From Mycobacterium sp. MYCO198283 (lineage in GTDB: Bacteria > Actinomycetota > Actinomycetes > Mycobacteriales > Mycobacteriaceae): a DNA stretch of 64,000 nt. The stretch is taken from assembly GCF_021213805.1 (NCBI RefSeq), contig NZ_JAJQJI010000001.1:1-64000 (forward strand), read 5' to 3'. Shown one piece after another: positions 23,113-32,555 of this stretch; the stretch's first letter is position 1; each line of letters opens with the position of its first letter. Below the pieces are notes generated by a model, which did not search any database, was not told where the DNA came from, and saw only the letters and a program-made list of their open reading frames with translations. A program made the position numbers and the translations under genes.

Positions 23113-24533
23113 CGAGCGGTCACCTCCAGACTCAACAGATCGTCGACCGTCTCGCGGCGCAGGATCACCCGCGCCTGCCCGTCGCGCACGGCCACCACCG
23201 CCGGGCGGCCGATCAGGTTGTAACGGCTCGACATGGAATAGCAGTAGGCGCCGGTGGCGGCGACACCGATCAGGTCGCCCGGCGCGATGTCGTCGGACAC
23301 CCAGGTGTCGCGCACGACGATGTCGCCGCTCTCGCAATGCTTTCCGACGATGCGGGCGAGCGCGGGCGGTGCGTCGCTGCGGCGAGACACCAGCCGCGCG
23401 TCGTACTGCGCGCCGTAGAGCGAGGTGCGGATGTTGTCGCTCATGCCGCCGTCGACGCTGACGTAGCGCCGATGCGAGTTCGACGACACCGCAACGTCTT
23501 TCACGGTTCCCACCTCGTAGAGCGTGATGGTGCCGGGGCCGGCGATCGCGCGGCCGGGCTCGACGACGAGCTGCGGCGTCGGCAGCCCCAGCGCGTCGGC
23601 CTCGTTGCGGACGATCGCGCTCAGTTTGTCGGCCAGCTCGCCGACCGGCGGCGGATCGTCTTGCGGCAGATATGAGATGCCCAGACCGCCACCCAGGTCG
23701 ACCGTCGCGATCTGGCTCGTCTTGTCGACGCCGAACTCGTCGACCACGTCGTGCAACAACCGCAAGACCCGCCGGGCGGCGATCTCGAAGCCGCCGACGT
23801 CGAAGATCTGCGAGCCGATGTGGCTGTGCAACCCCACCAACCGCAGGTGGTCGGCGGCGAACACGCGGCGCACGGCCGCCATCGCCTGACCGCCGGCCAG
23901 CGACAGCCCGAACTTCTGGTCCTCGTGCGCGGTCGAGATGAACTCGTGCGTGTGGGCTTCGACGCCGACGGTCACGCGGATCAGCACGTCCTGCACGGTG
24001 CCGGCGTCGGCGGCGATGGCGTCGAGGCGCTCGATCTCGGTGAGCGAGTCGACGACGACGTGGCCCACCCCCGCCGTGACGGCTGCCGCGAGCTCGGCGA
24101 TCGATTTGTTGTTGCCGTGCAACGCCATTCGCTCGGCGGGGAAGCCGGCATGCAGCGCAACGGCGAGCTCGCCGCCCGAGCAGACGTCGAGCGCCAGGCC
24201 CTCCTCGTCGAGCCAGCGGGCGATCTCGCTGCACAGAAACGCCTTTGCGGCGTAGCGCACGTTGTCGCCGCCGCCGAACGCCTCGACCATGTCGCGGCAG
24301 CGGGAGCGGAAATCGTCCTCGTCGATGACGAACAGCGGTGTGCCGTACTGCTGTGCCAACTCCGTGACCGCGACACCGCCGATGTGGGCGACGCCGTCGT
24401 CGTCGCGGACCGTGCTGCGCGGCCAGACGTTCGGCGCGAGGGTGAGCATCTCCTGCGCCGACGACGGCCGCGGCGGCGCGCCGGCGTGGCTGATCTCCTC
24501 GGCGTGGCGGGGGCCGGCGGGGTGGGCGTTCAC
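23109..24533 (-). CDS. lysA: diaminopimelate decarboxylase
   Basis: LysA makes lysine from meso-diaminopimelate. The 474-residue product has the PLP-lysine region [12 protein letters not shown], the glycine loop GGGLGISY and the dimer-interface motif [13 protein letters not shown] that supplies active-site residues. I chose the GTG at 24533 because it overlaps the argS stop as GTGA and gives the N-terminal [13 protein letters not shown] seen in fast-growing mycobacteria. This is about 27 residues longer than the M. tuberculosis protein. The gene is coupled to argS upstream and hom downstream. Confidence 0.94.
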   Translation of the reverse strand: MNAHPAGPRHAEEISHAGAPPRPSSAQEMLTLAPNVWPRSTVRDDDGVAHIGGVAVTELAQQYGTPLFVIDEDDFRSRCRDMVEAFGGGDNVRYAAKAFLCSEIARWLDEEGLALDVCSGGELAVALHAGFPAERMALHGNNKSIAELAAAVTAGVGHVVVDSLTEIERLDAIAADAGTVQDVLIRVTVGVEAHTHEFISTAHEDQKFGLSLAGGQAMAAVRRVFAADHLRLVGLHSHIGSQIFDVGGFEIAARRVLRLLHDVVDEFGVDKTSQIATVDLGGGLGISYLPQDDPPPVGELADKLSAIVRNEADALGLPTPQLVVEPGRAIAGPGTITLYEVGTVKDVAVSSNSHRRYVSVDGGMSDNIRTSLYGAQYDARLVSRRSDAPPALARIVGKHCESGDIVVRDTWVSDDIAPGDLIGVAATGAYCYSMSSRYNLIGRPAVVAVRDGQARVILRRETVDDLLSLEVTAR

Positions 24534-26182
24534 ATGCGCTCCGGGGCGGTGACGCCGAGGATGTGGAGCCCGTTGGCGATCACCTGCCGGGTGGCCGCGC
24601 ACAGCGCGAGACGGGCGGCGTGCAGGTCGCCCGGTTCTTCGTCGCCCAGCGGCAGCACGCGGCAGGAGTCGTAGAAGCGGTGGTAATCGCCCGCGAGGTC
24701 CTCCAGATACCGGCAGACGCGGTGCGGTTCCCGCAGCGCCGCAGCGCTATTGAGGATCCGCGGGAACTCGCCGAGGTTGCGGATGAGCGCGCCCTCTTTG
24801 TCGTGGGTCAGCAGCTCCAGGTGCTCGGTGGCCGGCGCGATGCCGAGATCGGCGGCGTTGCGCGCCAACGCCGACAGCCGGGCGTGCGCGTATTGCACGT
24901 AGTAGACCGGGTTTTCGTTCGACGCCGAGGACCACAGCGACAGGTCGATGTCGATCGGGGTGTCCACCGACGAGCGGGTCAGCGAATAGCGGGCGGCGTC
25001 CACGCCGATCGCCTCGACCAAGTCGTCGAGCGTGATGACCGTGCCGGCGCGCTTGCTCATCCGGACGGGCTGGCCGTCGCGCACGAGGTTCACCAGCTGA
25101 CCGATGAGCACCTCGACGGTGTCGGGGTTGTCGCCGAGCGCCGCCGCGGCGGCCTTGAGTCGGGCGATGTAGCCGTGGTGGTCGGCGCCGAGCATGTAGA
25201 TGCAGAGGTCGAAGCCACGCTGGCGCTTGTCGAGGTAGTACGCGAGGTCACCGGCGATGTAGGCCGGGTTGCCGTCGCTCTTGATGACGACCCGATCCTT
25301 GTCGTCACCGAACTCGGTGGTGCGCAGCCAGGTCGCGCCGTCCTTCTCGTAGATGGCGCCGTTCGCGCGCAGCTTCGCGATGGCCTGCTCGACGCGACCG
25401 CTGGTGTGCATCGAGTCCTCGTGGGTGAACACGTCGAAGTCGGTGCCGAAGTCGTGCAGGGACTGCTTGATGTGGGTGAACATCAGGTCGACGCCGATGG
25501 ACCGGAACGACTCGCGCATCCGGTCGTCCGGCTGGTTGAGGATGTCGGGCGCCACCTCGCGCACCTGGGCCGCGATGTCCCCGATGTAGGCGCCGGCATA
25601 GCCGTCCTCGGGCGTCGGCTCGTTTCTCGCGGCGGCGATCAGCGAGTCGACGAAGCGGTCGATCTGCGCGCCGTGGTCGTTGAAGTAGTACTCACGGGTG
25701 ACGGCGGCGCCCTGGGTCGACAGCAGCCGACCCAGCGCGTCGCCCACCGCGGCCCACCGGGTACCGCCGATGTGGATGGGGCCGGTCGGGTTGGCCGAGA
25801 CGAACTCGAGGTTGATGCGGGTGCCGGCGTAGTCCTGCGAATGGCCGTAGGCGGCGCCGGCGGCGATGACGCCGGCGACGATCTCGTTCTGCGCCGACGC
25901 CTCGATGCGCAGGTTCACGAAACCCGGACCCGCCACCTCGGCGGCTTTTATCCCGGGGCTTTCCTCCAGCGCCGCCGCCAGCCAATCGGCGAGGTCGCGC
26001 GGGGAGACGCCGACCCTCTTGCCGAGCTGCAGCGCCAGGTTGGTCGCGTAGTCGCCGTGCTCGGGGTTGCGCGGACGCTCCACCGTGACCGCCTCCGGCA
26101 GCGCCGCCGTGTCCAGGTCACGCTCGGCCAGCACCGCGGTCGCGGTGTTCTTGAGCAGGTCGGCGAGGTCGGCGGGTGTCAC
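24530..26182 (-). CDS. argS: arginyl-tRNA synthetase
   Basis: ArgS charges tRNA-Arg. The 550-residue class I synthetase has the HIGH-type motif [11 protein letters not shown] (about residues 130-140), the KMSKS-type loop RMSKRAGT and the C-terminal DALR anticodon-binding domain. It starts at GTG 26182, and TAGGAT (26191-26196) lies 8 nt upstream as a possible leaderless -10. It is divergent from a tRNA-Arg gene 99 bp away, a neat pairing of enzyme and substrate, and is the first gene of the lysine/threonine operon. Confidence 0.97.
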   Translation of the reverse strand: MTPADLADLLKNTATAVLAERDLDTAALPEAVTVERPRNPEHGDYATNLALQLGKRVGVSPRDLADWLAAALEESPGIKAAEVAGPGFVNLRIEASAQNEIVAGVIAAGAAYGHSQDYAGTRINLEFVSANPTGPIHIGGTRWAAVGDALGRLLSTQGAAVTREYYFNDHGAQIDRFVDSLIAAARNEPTPEDGYAGAYIGDIAAQVREVAPDILNQPDDRMRESFRSIGVDLMFTHIKQSLHDFGTDFDVFTHEDSMHTSGRVEQAIAKLRANGAIYEKDGATWLRTTEFGDDKDRVVIKSDGNPAYIAGDLAYYLDKRQRGFDLCIYMLGADHHGYIARLKAAAAALGDNPDTVEVLIGQLVNLVRDGQPVRMSKRAGTVITLDDLVEAIGVDAARYSLTRSSVDTPIDIDLSLWSSASNENPVYYVQYAHARLSALARNAADLGIAPATEHLELLTHDKEGALIRNLGEFPRILNSAAALREPHRVCRYLEDLAGDYHRFYDSCRVLPLGDEEPGDLHAARLALCAATRQVIANGLHILGVTAPERM

Positions 26183-26221
26183 GACCGTCCATCCTATGGG
26201 CTGCGGTCCGCTAGCCCCGAA

Positions 26222-26249
26222 TCGTCAACCCGCGGTGATGCGCTACGCT
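26222..26249 (+). promoter_or_regulatory. candidate promoter of tRNA-Arg
   Basis: TCGTCA (26222-26227) and TACGCT (26244-26249) are 16 nt apart and 33 nt upstream of the tRNA. The -10 fits the mycobacterial TANNNT pattern; the -35 match is weak. Confidence 0.45.
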
Positions 26250-26281
26250 GACCACGCCCATCGGCGCACGTCATGTCATGC

Positions 26282-26357
26282 GCCCCCGTAGCTCAGGGGA
26301 TAGAGCGTCTGCCTCCGGAGCAGAAGGCCGCAGGTTCGAATCCTGCCGGGGGCACCA
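26282..26357 (+). tRNA. tRNA-Arg (anticodon CCG)
   Basis: The 76-nt sequence folds as a full cloverleaf: acceptor stem GCCCCCG/CGGGGGC (26282-26288 and 26347-26353), anticodon loop CTCCGGA with CCG at 26315-26317, TPsiC arm GCAGG TTCGAAT CCTGC and an encoded CCA end (26355-26357). It reads CGG codons. It corresponds in position to argV beside argS in M. tuberculosis. The low-coding region that follows suggests this tRNA 3' end has served as an integration site. Confidence 0.97.
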
Positions 26358-26539
26358 GGGTCAGACAGCGAATTCGTGCGAGCCGGATGTCGCGTGCTAT
26401 CTGCGCGCTATCCGCTCACGTTCGACGCGCACTTCGCGCCGGTCGTGGCCCACGCTCCACCTACTCGCCTCGTCCGTTGGACGGACGACATCGACTCGCC
26501 TCTGGCGCCGAAATCGCATATCGGCGTCCAATTGGTAGC

Positions 26540-26545
26540 TACTAT
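26540..26545 (+). promoter_or_regulatory. -10 box of the DUF2510 gene
   Basis: TACTAT ends 8 nt before the ATG at 26554, so transcription would begin at or very near the start codon. No good -35 is visible. The surrounding stretch (26358-26553) has no gene. Confidence 0.5.
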
Positions 26546-26553
26546 TCGCCGCC

Positions 26554-26865
26554 ATGGGGGATGCAACACCACCGCCTGCCGGCTGGTATCCAGATCCATA
26601 CACGGGCCAACAGCGTTGGTTCGATGGCACCAATTGGGGTCCGTTTGCGCCGCCGCAGAGCGCACCGCCGACCACCAACTCCGGTGAGAGCAGGTTCACG
26701 ATCCATTACGGGTTCGCGCTCCTGGCCATATTCGCGCTGCTCGGCACAGTCATTCCTGCCATGGTGATGTTCTCGACGGCAAGCGACCCGGACACAGGTG
26801 GCTTCGGAGCCGTCTTCGGCGGATGTGGCTGCTGTGGGGCGGCATGTGGACCGTCGTATGGATAG
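26554..26865 (+). CDS. small DUF2510 membrane protein
   Basis: The 103-residue protein starts with a DUF2510 unit (about residues 6-31, PAGWYPDPYTGQQRWFDGTN), a short WYPDP/WWDG module found at the N-terminus of many actinobacterial membrane proteins. A proline-rich linker and one hydrophobic segment (about residues 50-72) follow, then a glycine/cysteine-rich end (FGGCGCCGAACGPSYG). Its function is unknown. It is the only gene with good coding character in the 1.7 kb after the tRNA. The Cys-rich tail may bind a metal or be the result of truncation. Confidence 0.6.
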   Translation: MGDATPPPAGWYPDPYTGQQRWFDGTNWGPFAPPQSAPPTTNSGESRFTIHYGFALLAIFALLGTVIPAMVMFSTASDPDTGGFGAVFGGCGCCGAACGPSYG

Positions 26866-27133
26866 CTTTCGCCGTTCACCACACGCTGCGCAGTCGGCGA
26901 TAGACCTATTCGGCCCTCTGAGGCGCCTTTCGATCTAGCGAAGCTACGCCTCGCTGAGCTTGTTGGACCGCTGAGGACCGGAGCTGATGAAGACTGACCG
27001 GCGAATCGCGGTGCGGTGCATCCAACGCAACTAGGATCATGAATCCGATGAGATCGCAGGATTTGAATCGCTTTCCGGCGGTGTCGCAACTCTTGTCGTG
27101 CGACTACATCAACGCTACTGGCGGCTGAGCGTT

Positions 27134-27382
27134 ATGTCACCGAGAAGGTGTTGTTCTCGCTTCCGAGAGGACGGGTCGGCCTGCTTCAACGAGACCGACT
27201 ACGCGGACGGTTGGTGCCGCCACGTCGATTACCCTGGCTTTACTCGGCCCGATGCAAGGCGTGCACCCGCTTGTTTGGGAGCCCCTCAAGCACATAGACC
27301 AAAGTGTTGTCGCGCCAATCTTGATCGAGCTTGTCGACGGGCCACTGAACGAAGGCGGTGCCGCAGCAGTGAAGCGCACTAA
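27134..27382 (+). pseudogene. small cysteine-containing ORF, probably a decayed gene
   Basis: An 82-codon frame from ATG 27134 begins MSPRRCCSRFREDGSACFNE and continues through DYADGWCRHVDYPGF, resembling short actinobacterial proteins with a C..DYADGWCR..CPGF pattern. The C expected before PGF is Y here. The first 45 codons have normal G/C-ending codon use; the rest does not, and another frame (27252-27404, MQGVHPLVWEPLKHIDQSVV) then looks more protein-like. A frameshifted remnant is the simplest reading. No function is assigned. Confidence 0.3.
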
Positions 27383-27505
27383 TCGGCGTGATCTCTCCCG
27401 CTGATCGCTATGCGAACTACGATCCGCTCGCCAAGCGCCTCCCTGCGATAGGTCGTTGGGCGGGTGGAGGCGCGACTTCGGCCGGCCCCGCTCCCTGCAC
27501 GCCGA

Positions 27506-28033
27506 TCAAATCGGTGAGGCGCGTCCCCGACGGTCGGCGGAGGTTTCGATAGCGCCAACGAAGGCGCTGCAGCACTTCCCTGGCGGCAGGAGTAGCTGCC
27601 GTAGCCGTCGGCGTGTTCTTGCATTCAGGATAGGGGCGAGCGCTGATCCGACCCGATTAAGCCAGCGGACGCAGGTCGACTGACCAGAGCGCGGTTGAAC
27701 TTCGTGTATCTCTCCGCCCAAAACGTGCGCGATTTCGGCCTAGGAGCCGCCAGCGGCGTGCAGGTTGGCCACGGCGAGTAGGCCTGTCTCCGCTGCCTGT
27801 TGGGTGGCGTGCGGCATGGCCAAACCTGCATCACCGGCCCAAGCACGCTGATCGCCTCGTTCCCGGAGAATGCAGGACACGCACGTCGGTCGCAAGTCGG
27901 GCGGTATGGTCGAAGTTGATATGTACCCAATATCGACATCGCCGTAGATCGTGACGCGGTCGCGATCGCCGCCGCTGTCGCCCCAATACTTGTCGAGCAC
28001 CTCGCGCGCGTCCTGCGCTGGGCTGTACGGCAT
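27506..28033 (-). pseudogene. hypothetical gene interrupted by in-frame amber codon
   Basis: The minus-strand frame from ATG 28033 encodes MPYSPAQDAREVLDKYWGD and 78 further residues with normal codon use for the first third, then stops at TAG 27742-27740. The same frame continues after the stop as AEIAHVLGGEIHEV for another 75 codons. The residues flanking the stop (LHAAGGS-stop-AEIAHVLGG) resemble a helix-turn-helix, so the stop appears to interrupt a once longer gene. The N-terminus recalls the DAREVLDKYW start of ImmA/IrrE-like phage proteins, but no HEXXH motif is present. It may be a relic of an integrated element. Confidence 0.35.
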
Positions 28034-28134
28034 TGCTTCCCTCCCGTCGAGTCGTTGTTTGCCGAATCACTCCGTATACCCGGACGGTACGACATTGCTT
28101 ATGCGCGGCGAGGTAGCTGACCGGTGCCTGTTGT

Positions 28135-28311
28135 CTACCCACCGATGCGGCGGCGCATCCACGCGGGCGGCGGAGCCCGGCCCGAGGTGACACGGCGGGC
28201 GACGTCGGCCATGTTCACGACGTGCATCTGCCGGCCGATGGTATCGCTGAGCACGTCGAAGGCGACCACCGCCGCCGCCACCGGTCGGGCCGATGCGCGC
28301 CGGACTGCCAC
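28135..28311 (-). CDS. small hypothetical protein downstream of SOS box
   Basis: A 58-codon frame from GTG 28311 (MAVRRASARPVAAAVVAFDV) to TAG 28135 has almost all codons ending in G or C and a balanced amino-acid mix, so it looks genuinely coding. The product would be basic, with a central VAFDVLSDTIGRQMHVV and a C-terminal RRVTSGRAPPPAWMRRRIGG. The frame is open further upstream to 28383 (82 codons), but there the codon use is poor. It lies 65 nt downstream of a LexA-type box. I do not recognise the family; it could be the 3' end of a truncated gene. Confidence 0.4.
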   Translation of the reverse strand: MAVRRASARPVAAAVVAFDVLSDTIGRQMHVVNMADVARRVTSGRAPPPAWMRRRIGG

Positions 28312-28375
28312 GTCCGCGCCTAGCGCTCGAAGTCGGGCAGGTACGCCGCGTCGGGATTCACACCACCCACAGTAT

Positions 28376-28391
28376 TCGCACACACGTTCGA
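28376..28391. promoter_or_regulatory. LexA (SOS) box
   Basis: TCGCACACACGTTCGA matches the mycobacterial SOS box TCGAAC(A/G)NN(C/T)GTTCGA at all defined positions except one (C for A at position 4). On the minus strand a TACTGT -10 candidate (28374-28369) overlaps its end, so a bound LexA would block transcription towards the small ORF at 28311. On the plus strand no gene starts nearby. Confidence 0.55.
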
Positions 28392-28465
28392 CAGCCAGGG
28401 CGAGCAGTCGAACCTGTGGACAAACCCGCGGCTGGGGACAACCGGCCGCCGCCGCTGCAGAGCGC

Positions 28466-28888
28466 TTACTCGACCACGAACACCGGGATCTGGCGATCGG
28501 TCTTCGCCTGATACTCGGCGTAGGGCGGGTAGGCGGCCACGGCGAGTTCCCACCAGTGCTCGCGCTCGGCGCCGTCGACTTCGCGGGCAGTGCCCTCGAA
28601 CACCTTGTCGCCGTCCTGCACCGTCACCTTGGGGTTCGACTTGACGTTGAAGTACCAGCTCGGGTGCTTCGGATCGCCGCCCTTCGACGCCACCATCGCG
28701 TAGCGGCCGTTCTCCTCGACCCGCATCAGCGGCACGTACCGCTTCTTGCCGGACTTCGCGCCGATCGTGGTGAACAACACGACCGGCCGATCGAATACCT
28801 TGACGCCCTCCGTCGTGCCCTGGGCCAGGATGCGCTCGGTCTGCTCGCGAACCCAGTCGGTGGGGCTCAGTTCCACGTCGTTGCTCAT
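28466..28888 (-). CDS. deazaflavin (F420)-dependent nitroreductase family protein
   Basis: The 140-residue protein belongs to the Ddn/DUF385 split-barrel family, whose members bind F420 (or other flavins) and reduce quinones and nitro compounds. Family features are [19 protein letters not shown], the [20 protein letters not shown] stretch that contacts the cofactor, and a C-terminal [16 protein letters not shown] helix. I chose the ATG at 28888 ([13 protein letters not shown]); the frame extends upstream without supporting homology. It is divergent from ligB. The substrate is unknown. Confidence 0.88.
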   Translation of the reverse strand: MSNDVELSPTDWVREQTERILAQGTTEGVKVFDRPVVLFTTIGAKSGKKRYVPLMRVEENGRYAMVASKGGDPKHPSWYFNVKSNPKVTVQDGDKVFEGTAREVDGAEREHWWELAVAAYPPYAEYQAKTDRQIPVFVVE

Positions 28889-28988
28889 GTCAAGCGCGAA
28901 CACCGCCGGCCGCTTCGCTATTCCCGATCTCGAGGTGACGACGCCCGGCGCAACCGACGTGTCGGTGACCCGTGGTTCGATCGAAGCC

Positions 28989-30521
28989 GTGACCGCGCTC
29001 GCCGACGTCGCGACCGCCTCCCGGGAGGTGGCCGCCACCCGGTCGCGGCTGACGAAGACGCGGCTGCTGGCCGAGCTGTTGCGGCGGGTCGACCCCGACG
29101 ACGTCGCCGTCGTGGTGTCCTGGCTGGCGGGCGACCTACCGCAACGACAGATCGGCGTCGGGTGGGCGTCACTGCGCACCCTGCCGGAACCGGCGGCGCA
29201 GCCGTCGCTCGCCGTCGCAGCGGTGCACCGGACGTTCGACGAGATCAAAGCCACCAGCGGCAAGGGGTCCAAGGAGCGGCGGGCCGGCCTGCTCGGCGAG
29301 CTGTTCGGCGCCGCCACCGCCGACGAGCAGCTGTTCCTGCGTCGCCTGCTGGGCGGTGAACTGCGGCAGGGCGCGCTCCTCGGCGTGATGACCGAGGCGA
29401 TCGCGGCGGCGGCGCAGCTGCCGGCCGACGGGGTGCGTCGGGCGGCGATGCTGCGCGGCGATCTGCCCGCCGTGGCCGCCGCGACCTTGACCGGCGGCGC
29501 GGCCGCGCTCGCGGAGTTCCGGCTGCAGGTGATGCGTCCGGTCGGCCCGATGCTCGCGCAGTCCGCGTCGTCGGTAACCGATGCGCTCGACGCGCTGGGC
29601 GGCGAGGCTATTTTCGAGGCGAAACTCGACGGCGCCCGCCTGCAGATCCACCGCGACGGCGCCGACGTCGCGCTCTACACCCGCAGCCTCGACGACGTGA
29701 CGGCGCGGCTGCCCGAGGTGGTCGACGCGATCCGCGCGCTGCCGGTGCGGTCGCTCGTCGCCGACGGCGAGGCCATCGCGCTGCGCGCCGACGGCCGCCC
29801 CCAGCCGTTCCAGGTGACCGCATCGCGTTTCGGGCGGCGGACGGTGACACCCGACCAGCTGCCGATGTCGGCGTTCGTGTTCGACGTGCTGGCCGTCGAC
29901 GGCGACCAGTTGCTCGACGCGCCCACCGCCGACCGGCACGCGATCCTCGACCGCATCGTGCCGCCCGCCGCGCGGGTCGACCGGCTGCGCACCACCGATC
30001 CCGTTGCGGCGCAGGCGTTTCTGCAGCGCACCCTCGACGCCGGACACGAGGGCGTCATGGCCAAGGCGGTCGGCGCGCCGTACGAGGCGGGACGACGCGG
30101 CGCCGCCTGGCTCAAGGTGAAGACCGCCCACACGCTCGACCTGGTGGTGCTGGCCGTCGAATGGGGATCGGGCCGCCGCCAGGGCAAGCTGTCGAACATC
30201 CACCTCGGCGCCCGCCATCCCGACGGCGGGTTCGTGATGCTCGGTAAGACATTCAAGGGCATGACCGACGAGATGCTCGAGTGGCAGACCCGCCGCTTCA
30301 CCGAGCTCGCCGACGGCCCCACCGACGGCTACGTCGTTGCGGTCCGGCCCGAACAGGTCGTCGAGATCGCGTTCGACGGCATCCAGGCGTCCACCCGCTA
30401 TCCGGGCGGCATGGCGCTGCGGTTCGCGCGGGTGCTGCGCTACCGCGACGACAAGACCGCCGCCGACGCCGACACCGTCGACACGGTGCGGGCGCTGTTC
30501 GCGGCGCAACACGGGGGTTAA
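28989..30521 (+). CDS. ligB: ATP-dependent DNA ligase LigB
   Basis: LigB seals DNA nicks using ATP; mycobacteria carry it beside the essential NAD-dependent LigA. The 510-residue product has an N-terminal DNA-binding domain, the adenylated lysine in [12 protein letters not shown] (Lys212), motif [13 protein letters not shown], motif [10 protein letters not shown], motif V AAWLKVK and an OB-fold C-terminus. I chose the GTG at 28989 because the first residues then align with the M. tuberculosis protein (DVA..SxxVAATxSRLTK); the frame is open further upstream. It is divergent from the reductase gene, 100 bp apart. Confidence 0.93.
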   Translation: MTALADVATASREVAATRSRLTKTRLLAELLRRVDPDDVAVVVSWLAGDLPQRQIGVGWASLRTLPEPAAQPSLAVAAVHRTFDEIKATSGKGSKERRAGLLGELFGAATADEQLFLRRLLGGELRQGALLGVMTEAIAAAAQLPADGVRRAAMLRGDLPAVAAATLTGGAAALAEFRLQVMRPVGPMLAQSASSVTDALDALGGEAIFEAKLDGARLQIHRDGADVALYTRSLDDVTARLPEVVDAIRALPVRSLVADGEAIALRADGRPQPFQVTASRFGRRTVTPDQLPMSAFVFDVLAVDGDQLLDAPTADRHAILDRIVPPAARVDRLRTTDPVAAQAFLQRTLDAGHEGVMAKAVGAPYEAGRRGAAWLKVKTAHTLDLVVLAVEWGSGRRQGKLSNIHLGARHPDGGFVMLGKTFKGMTDEMLEWQTRRFTELADGPTDGYVVAVRPEQVVEIAFDGIQASTRYPGGMALRFARVLRYRDDKTAADADTVDTVRALFAAQHGG

Positions 30522-30585
30522 CCCCCGCCGGAAACTCCGGAAAACGCCGTACCGCCACGGCGGCCGCGTTCCTACGGTTGGTGCC

Positions 30586-31896
30586 ATGGTCGCAGTCCTG
30601 CCCGATACGGCACCGCCCCCGCCCGTCACCCCACCGCGCCGCCGGTTCGGCGGTCACCTCGGCGTGCTGCCCACCGCGTCGCTGGTGTGCGGCGCCGTGA
30701 TCGGCGTGCTCTGGCTGTGGATCCCGATCACGATCCTCGTCGCCGGGCTCTCGTCGATCCTGTCGCTGGTCGGTTTCCTGGTGGCCGCCGTGGTGTTCGC
30801 CTACCTGATGCGCGGGGTCGAACACGCCGAACGGGTGCGCAGCGAAGCGGTCTTCGGCATGGGCATCGCCGTGCCCGTCCGCAAGCGCACCCCCTTCGAC
30901 GGGTTCAAGGGCTGGGCGCACCAATTGCTGCTGGACTACAGCAGCGCGCGGTTCTGGAAGGCGTGCGCCCACCACCTGCTGCGCGCGCTCTACGACACGG
31001 CCGCCGTCGCCGTCGCCGTCGCGCTGCTCGCGTTCGCGTTCCTCGCGCCGCCCGCCGCGATCGCCGTCAGCCGCAGCGACCAGGCCGCGGGGCTGCGCTT
31101 CCTGCCGACCCCGCTCGCCGTGCTGTTGGCCGTCGTCGCGCTGGCCGCCGCGATCGCCATCCTGGTCATCGCCCCGGCGCTCGACGCCGTGATCGACCGC
31201 TGGCTGCTGTCGCCGTCGCGCACCGCCGCGCTGGAATCGGAGGTCACCGCGCTCGCCGACGCCCGCGCCGGCGCCGTCACGTCCGCACAGCAGGAACGCA
31301 GCCGCATCGAGCGCGACCTCCACGACGGCGTCCAGCCGCGGCTGGTGTCGCTGGCCATGACGATCGGCCTGGCCCGCACGAAGTTCGACGACGATCCGGC
31401 CGCCGCCAAGGCGCTGATCGGCGAGGCGCACGACGACGCGAAGGCCGCGCTCGCCGAGCTGCGCAACGTCGTCCGCGGCATCGCGCCGACCATCCTCGCC
31501 GACCGCGGGCTCGACGCGGCGCTGTCGGCCGTGGTGCAGCGCGCGCAGAACTCCGGCGTGCCGACGACGCTGCACCTGGAACTGCCGCGTCGGCTGCCCG
31601 AGGAGGTCGAGGCGTGCGCCTACTTCGTCGTCGCCGAGGCGCTGACCAACGTCGCGCGCCATGCCGGCGCGTCGACCGCGGTGGTCACCGTCCGGCACGA
31701 CCAGACCACCGACCGGCTGCACGTGTCGGTGTTCGACGACGGCCGCGGCGGCGCCGTCATCGCCGCCGACGGTGCGGACGCGACCGGTCTGCGCGGGCTG
31801 GCGCAACGCGTGCGCGCCGCCCGCGGCACCTTTTCGGTGTCGAGCCCGCCGACCGGGCCGACGATCGTCACCGCGGAGCTCCCATGCGGATCGTGA
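30586..31896 (+). CDS. sensor histidine kinase (HisKA_3 type)
   Basis: The 436-residue kinase has an N-terminal membrane sensor region with four hydrophobic segments (about residues 25-75 and 140-205) resembling the actinobacterial Sensor domain. The dimerisation helix carries phospho-accepting His246 (ERDLHDGVQPRLVSL), followed by an HATPase_c domain (ALTNVARHAGAST, VFDDGRGG). It starts at ATG 30586 with TACGGT 7 nt upstream, a likely leaderless promoter. The next gene, overlapping by 13 nt, is its response regulator. The signal is unknown; linkage to a DUF4097 protein suggests envelope or antibiotic stress. Confidence 0.93.
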   Translation: MVAVLPDTAPPPPVTPPRRRFGGHLGVLPTASLVCGAVIGVLWLWIPITILVAGLSSILSLVGFLVAAVVFAYLMRGVEHAERVRSEAVFGMGIAVPVRKRTPFDGFKGWAHQLLLDYSSARFWKACAHHLLRALYDTAAVAVAVALLAFAFLAPPAAIAVSRSDQAAGLRFLPTPLAVLLAVVALAAAIAILVIAPALDAVIDRWLLSPSRTAALESEVTALADARAGAVTSAQQERSRIERDLHDGVQPRLVSLAMTIGLARTKFDDDPAAAKALIGEAHDDAKAALAELRNVVRGIAPTILADRGLDAALSAVVQRAQNSGVPTTLHLELPRRLPEEVEACAYFVVAEALTNVARHAGASTAVVTVRHDQTTDRLHVSVFDDGRGGAVIAADGADATGLRGLAQRVRAARGTFSVSSPPTGPTIVTAELPCGS

Positions 31897-32555
31897 TCGC
31901 GGAGGACTCGGCGCTCCTGCGCGCGGGCATCGAGCGCATCCTCGACGACGCCGGCCACGAGGTCGTCGCCGGCGTGCCCGACGCCACCGATCTGCTGCGC
32001 ATCGTCAACGAGACGCGGCCGGACCTCGCGATCGTCGACGTCCGGATGCCGCCGACGTTCACCGACGAGGGCATCCGGGCCGCCGCACTGCTGCGCACGC
32101 AGAACCCCGAATCACCGGTGCTCGTGCTGTCCCACTACGTCGAGGAGCGCTACGCCGCCGAGCTGATCGCCTCGGACACCCGCGGCTTCGGCTACCTGCT
32201 GAAGGACCGGGTGGCCGACGTCCCGGCGTTCCTCGACGCGGTCGCCGTCGTCGGCTCCGGCGGCACGGTGCTCGATCCGGAAGTGGTGTCGCAGATCCTG
32301 GTGCGCAGCCACCGCCGAGCCGTCCTCGACGCGCTGACACCGCGCGAACGCGACGTGCTGCAGCTGATGGCCGAAGGCCGCACCAACTCCGCGATCGCCG
32401 CGACGCTGCACATCTCCACCGGCTCGGCGGAAAAGCACATCGCCGCCATCTTCACCAAGCTCGGCCTGGCACCCGACGACAGCGGGAACCGCCGCGTCCT
32501 CGCGGTGCTCCGCTACCTCGAGAACACCCACCCCCGAGACGAGGACTTCGCATGA
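31884..32555 (+). CDS. response regulator, NarL/LuxR family
   Basis: The 223-residue protein has a receiver domain (acidic pair at residues 7-8, phospho-acceptor Asp52 in LAIVDVRMPP, conserved Lys in YLLKDR) and a C-terminal LuxR-type helix-turn-helix (LTPRERDVLQLMAEGRTNSAIA). It overlaps the kinase gene and is followed by a gene that overlaps its stop as ATGA, so the three genes form one operon. Its targets are unknown; autoregulation is likely for this family. Confidence 0.94.
   Translation: MRIVIAEDSALLRAGIERILDDAGHEVVAGVPDATDLLRIVNETRPDLAIVDVRMPPTFTDEGIRAAALLRTQNPESPVLVLSHYVEERYAAELIASDTRGFGYLLKDRVADVPAFLDAVAVVGSGGTVLDPEVVSQILVRSHRRAVLDALTPRERDVLQLMAEGRTNSAIAATLHISTGSAEKHIAAIFTKLGLAPDDSGNRRVLAVLRYLENTHPRDEDFA

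Noticed and set aside
27625..28095. 156-codon minus frame in the islet
   Set aside because: It overlaps the better-supported MPYSPAQDAREVL frame and is Arg/Ser/Thr-rich as expected of a shadow.
28415..28441. TGTGGACAA and TGGGGACAA, resembling DnaA boxes, suggesting an origin
   Set aside because: Only one exact box and one mismatch, with no dnaA, dnaN or rpmH nearby and no AT-rich region; chance or local DnaA site.
26341..28465. Direct repeat of the tRNA-Arg 3' end as an attachment site
   Set aside because: I found no second copy of the tRNA end by eye in the following 2 kb; an att pair cannot be supported.
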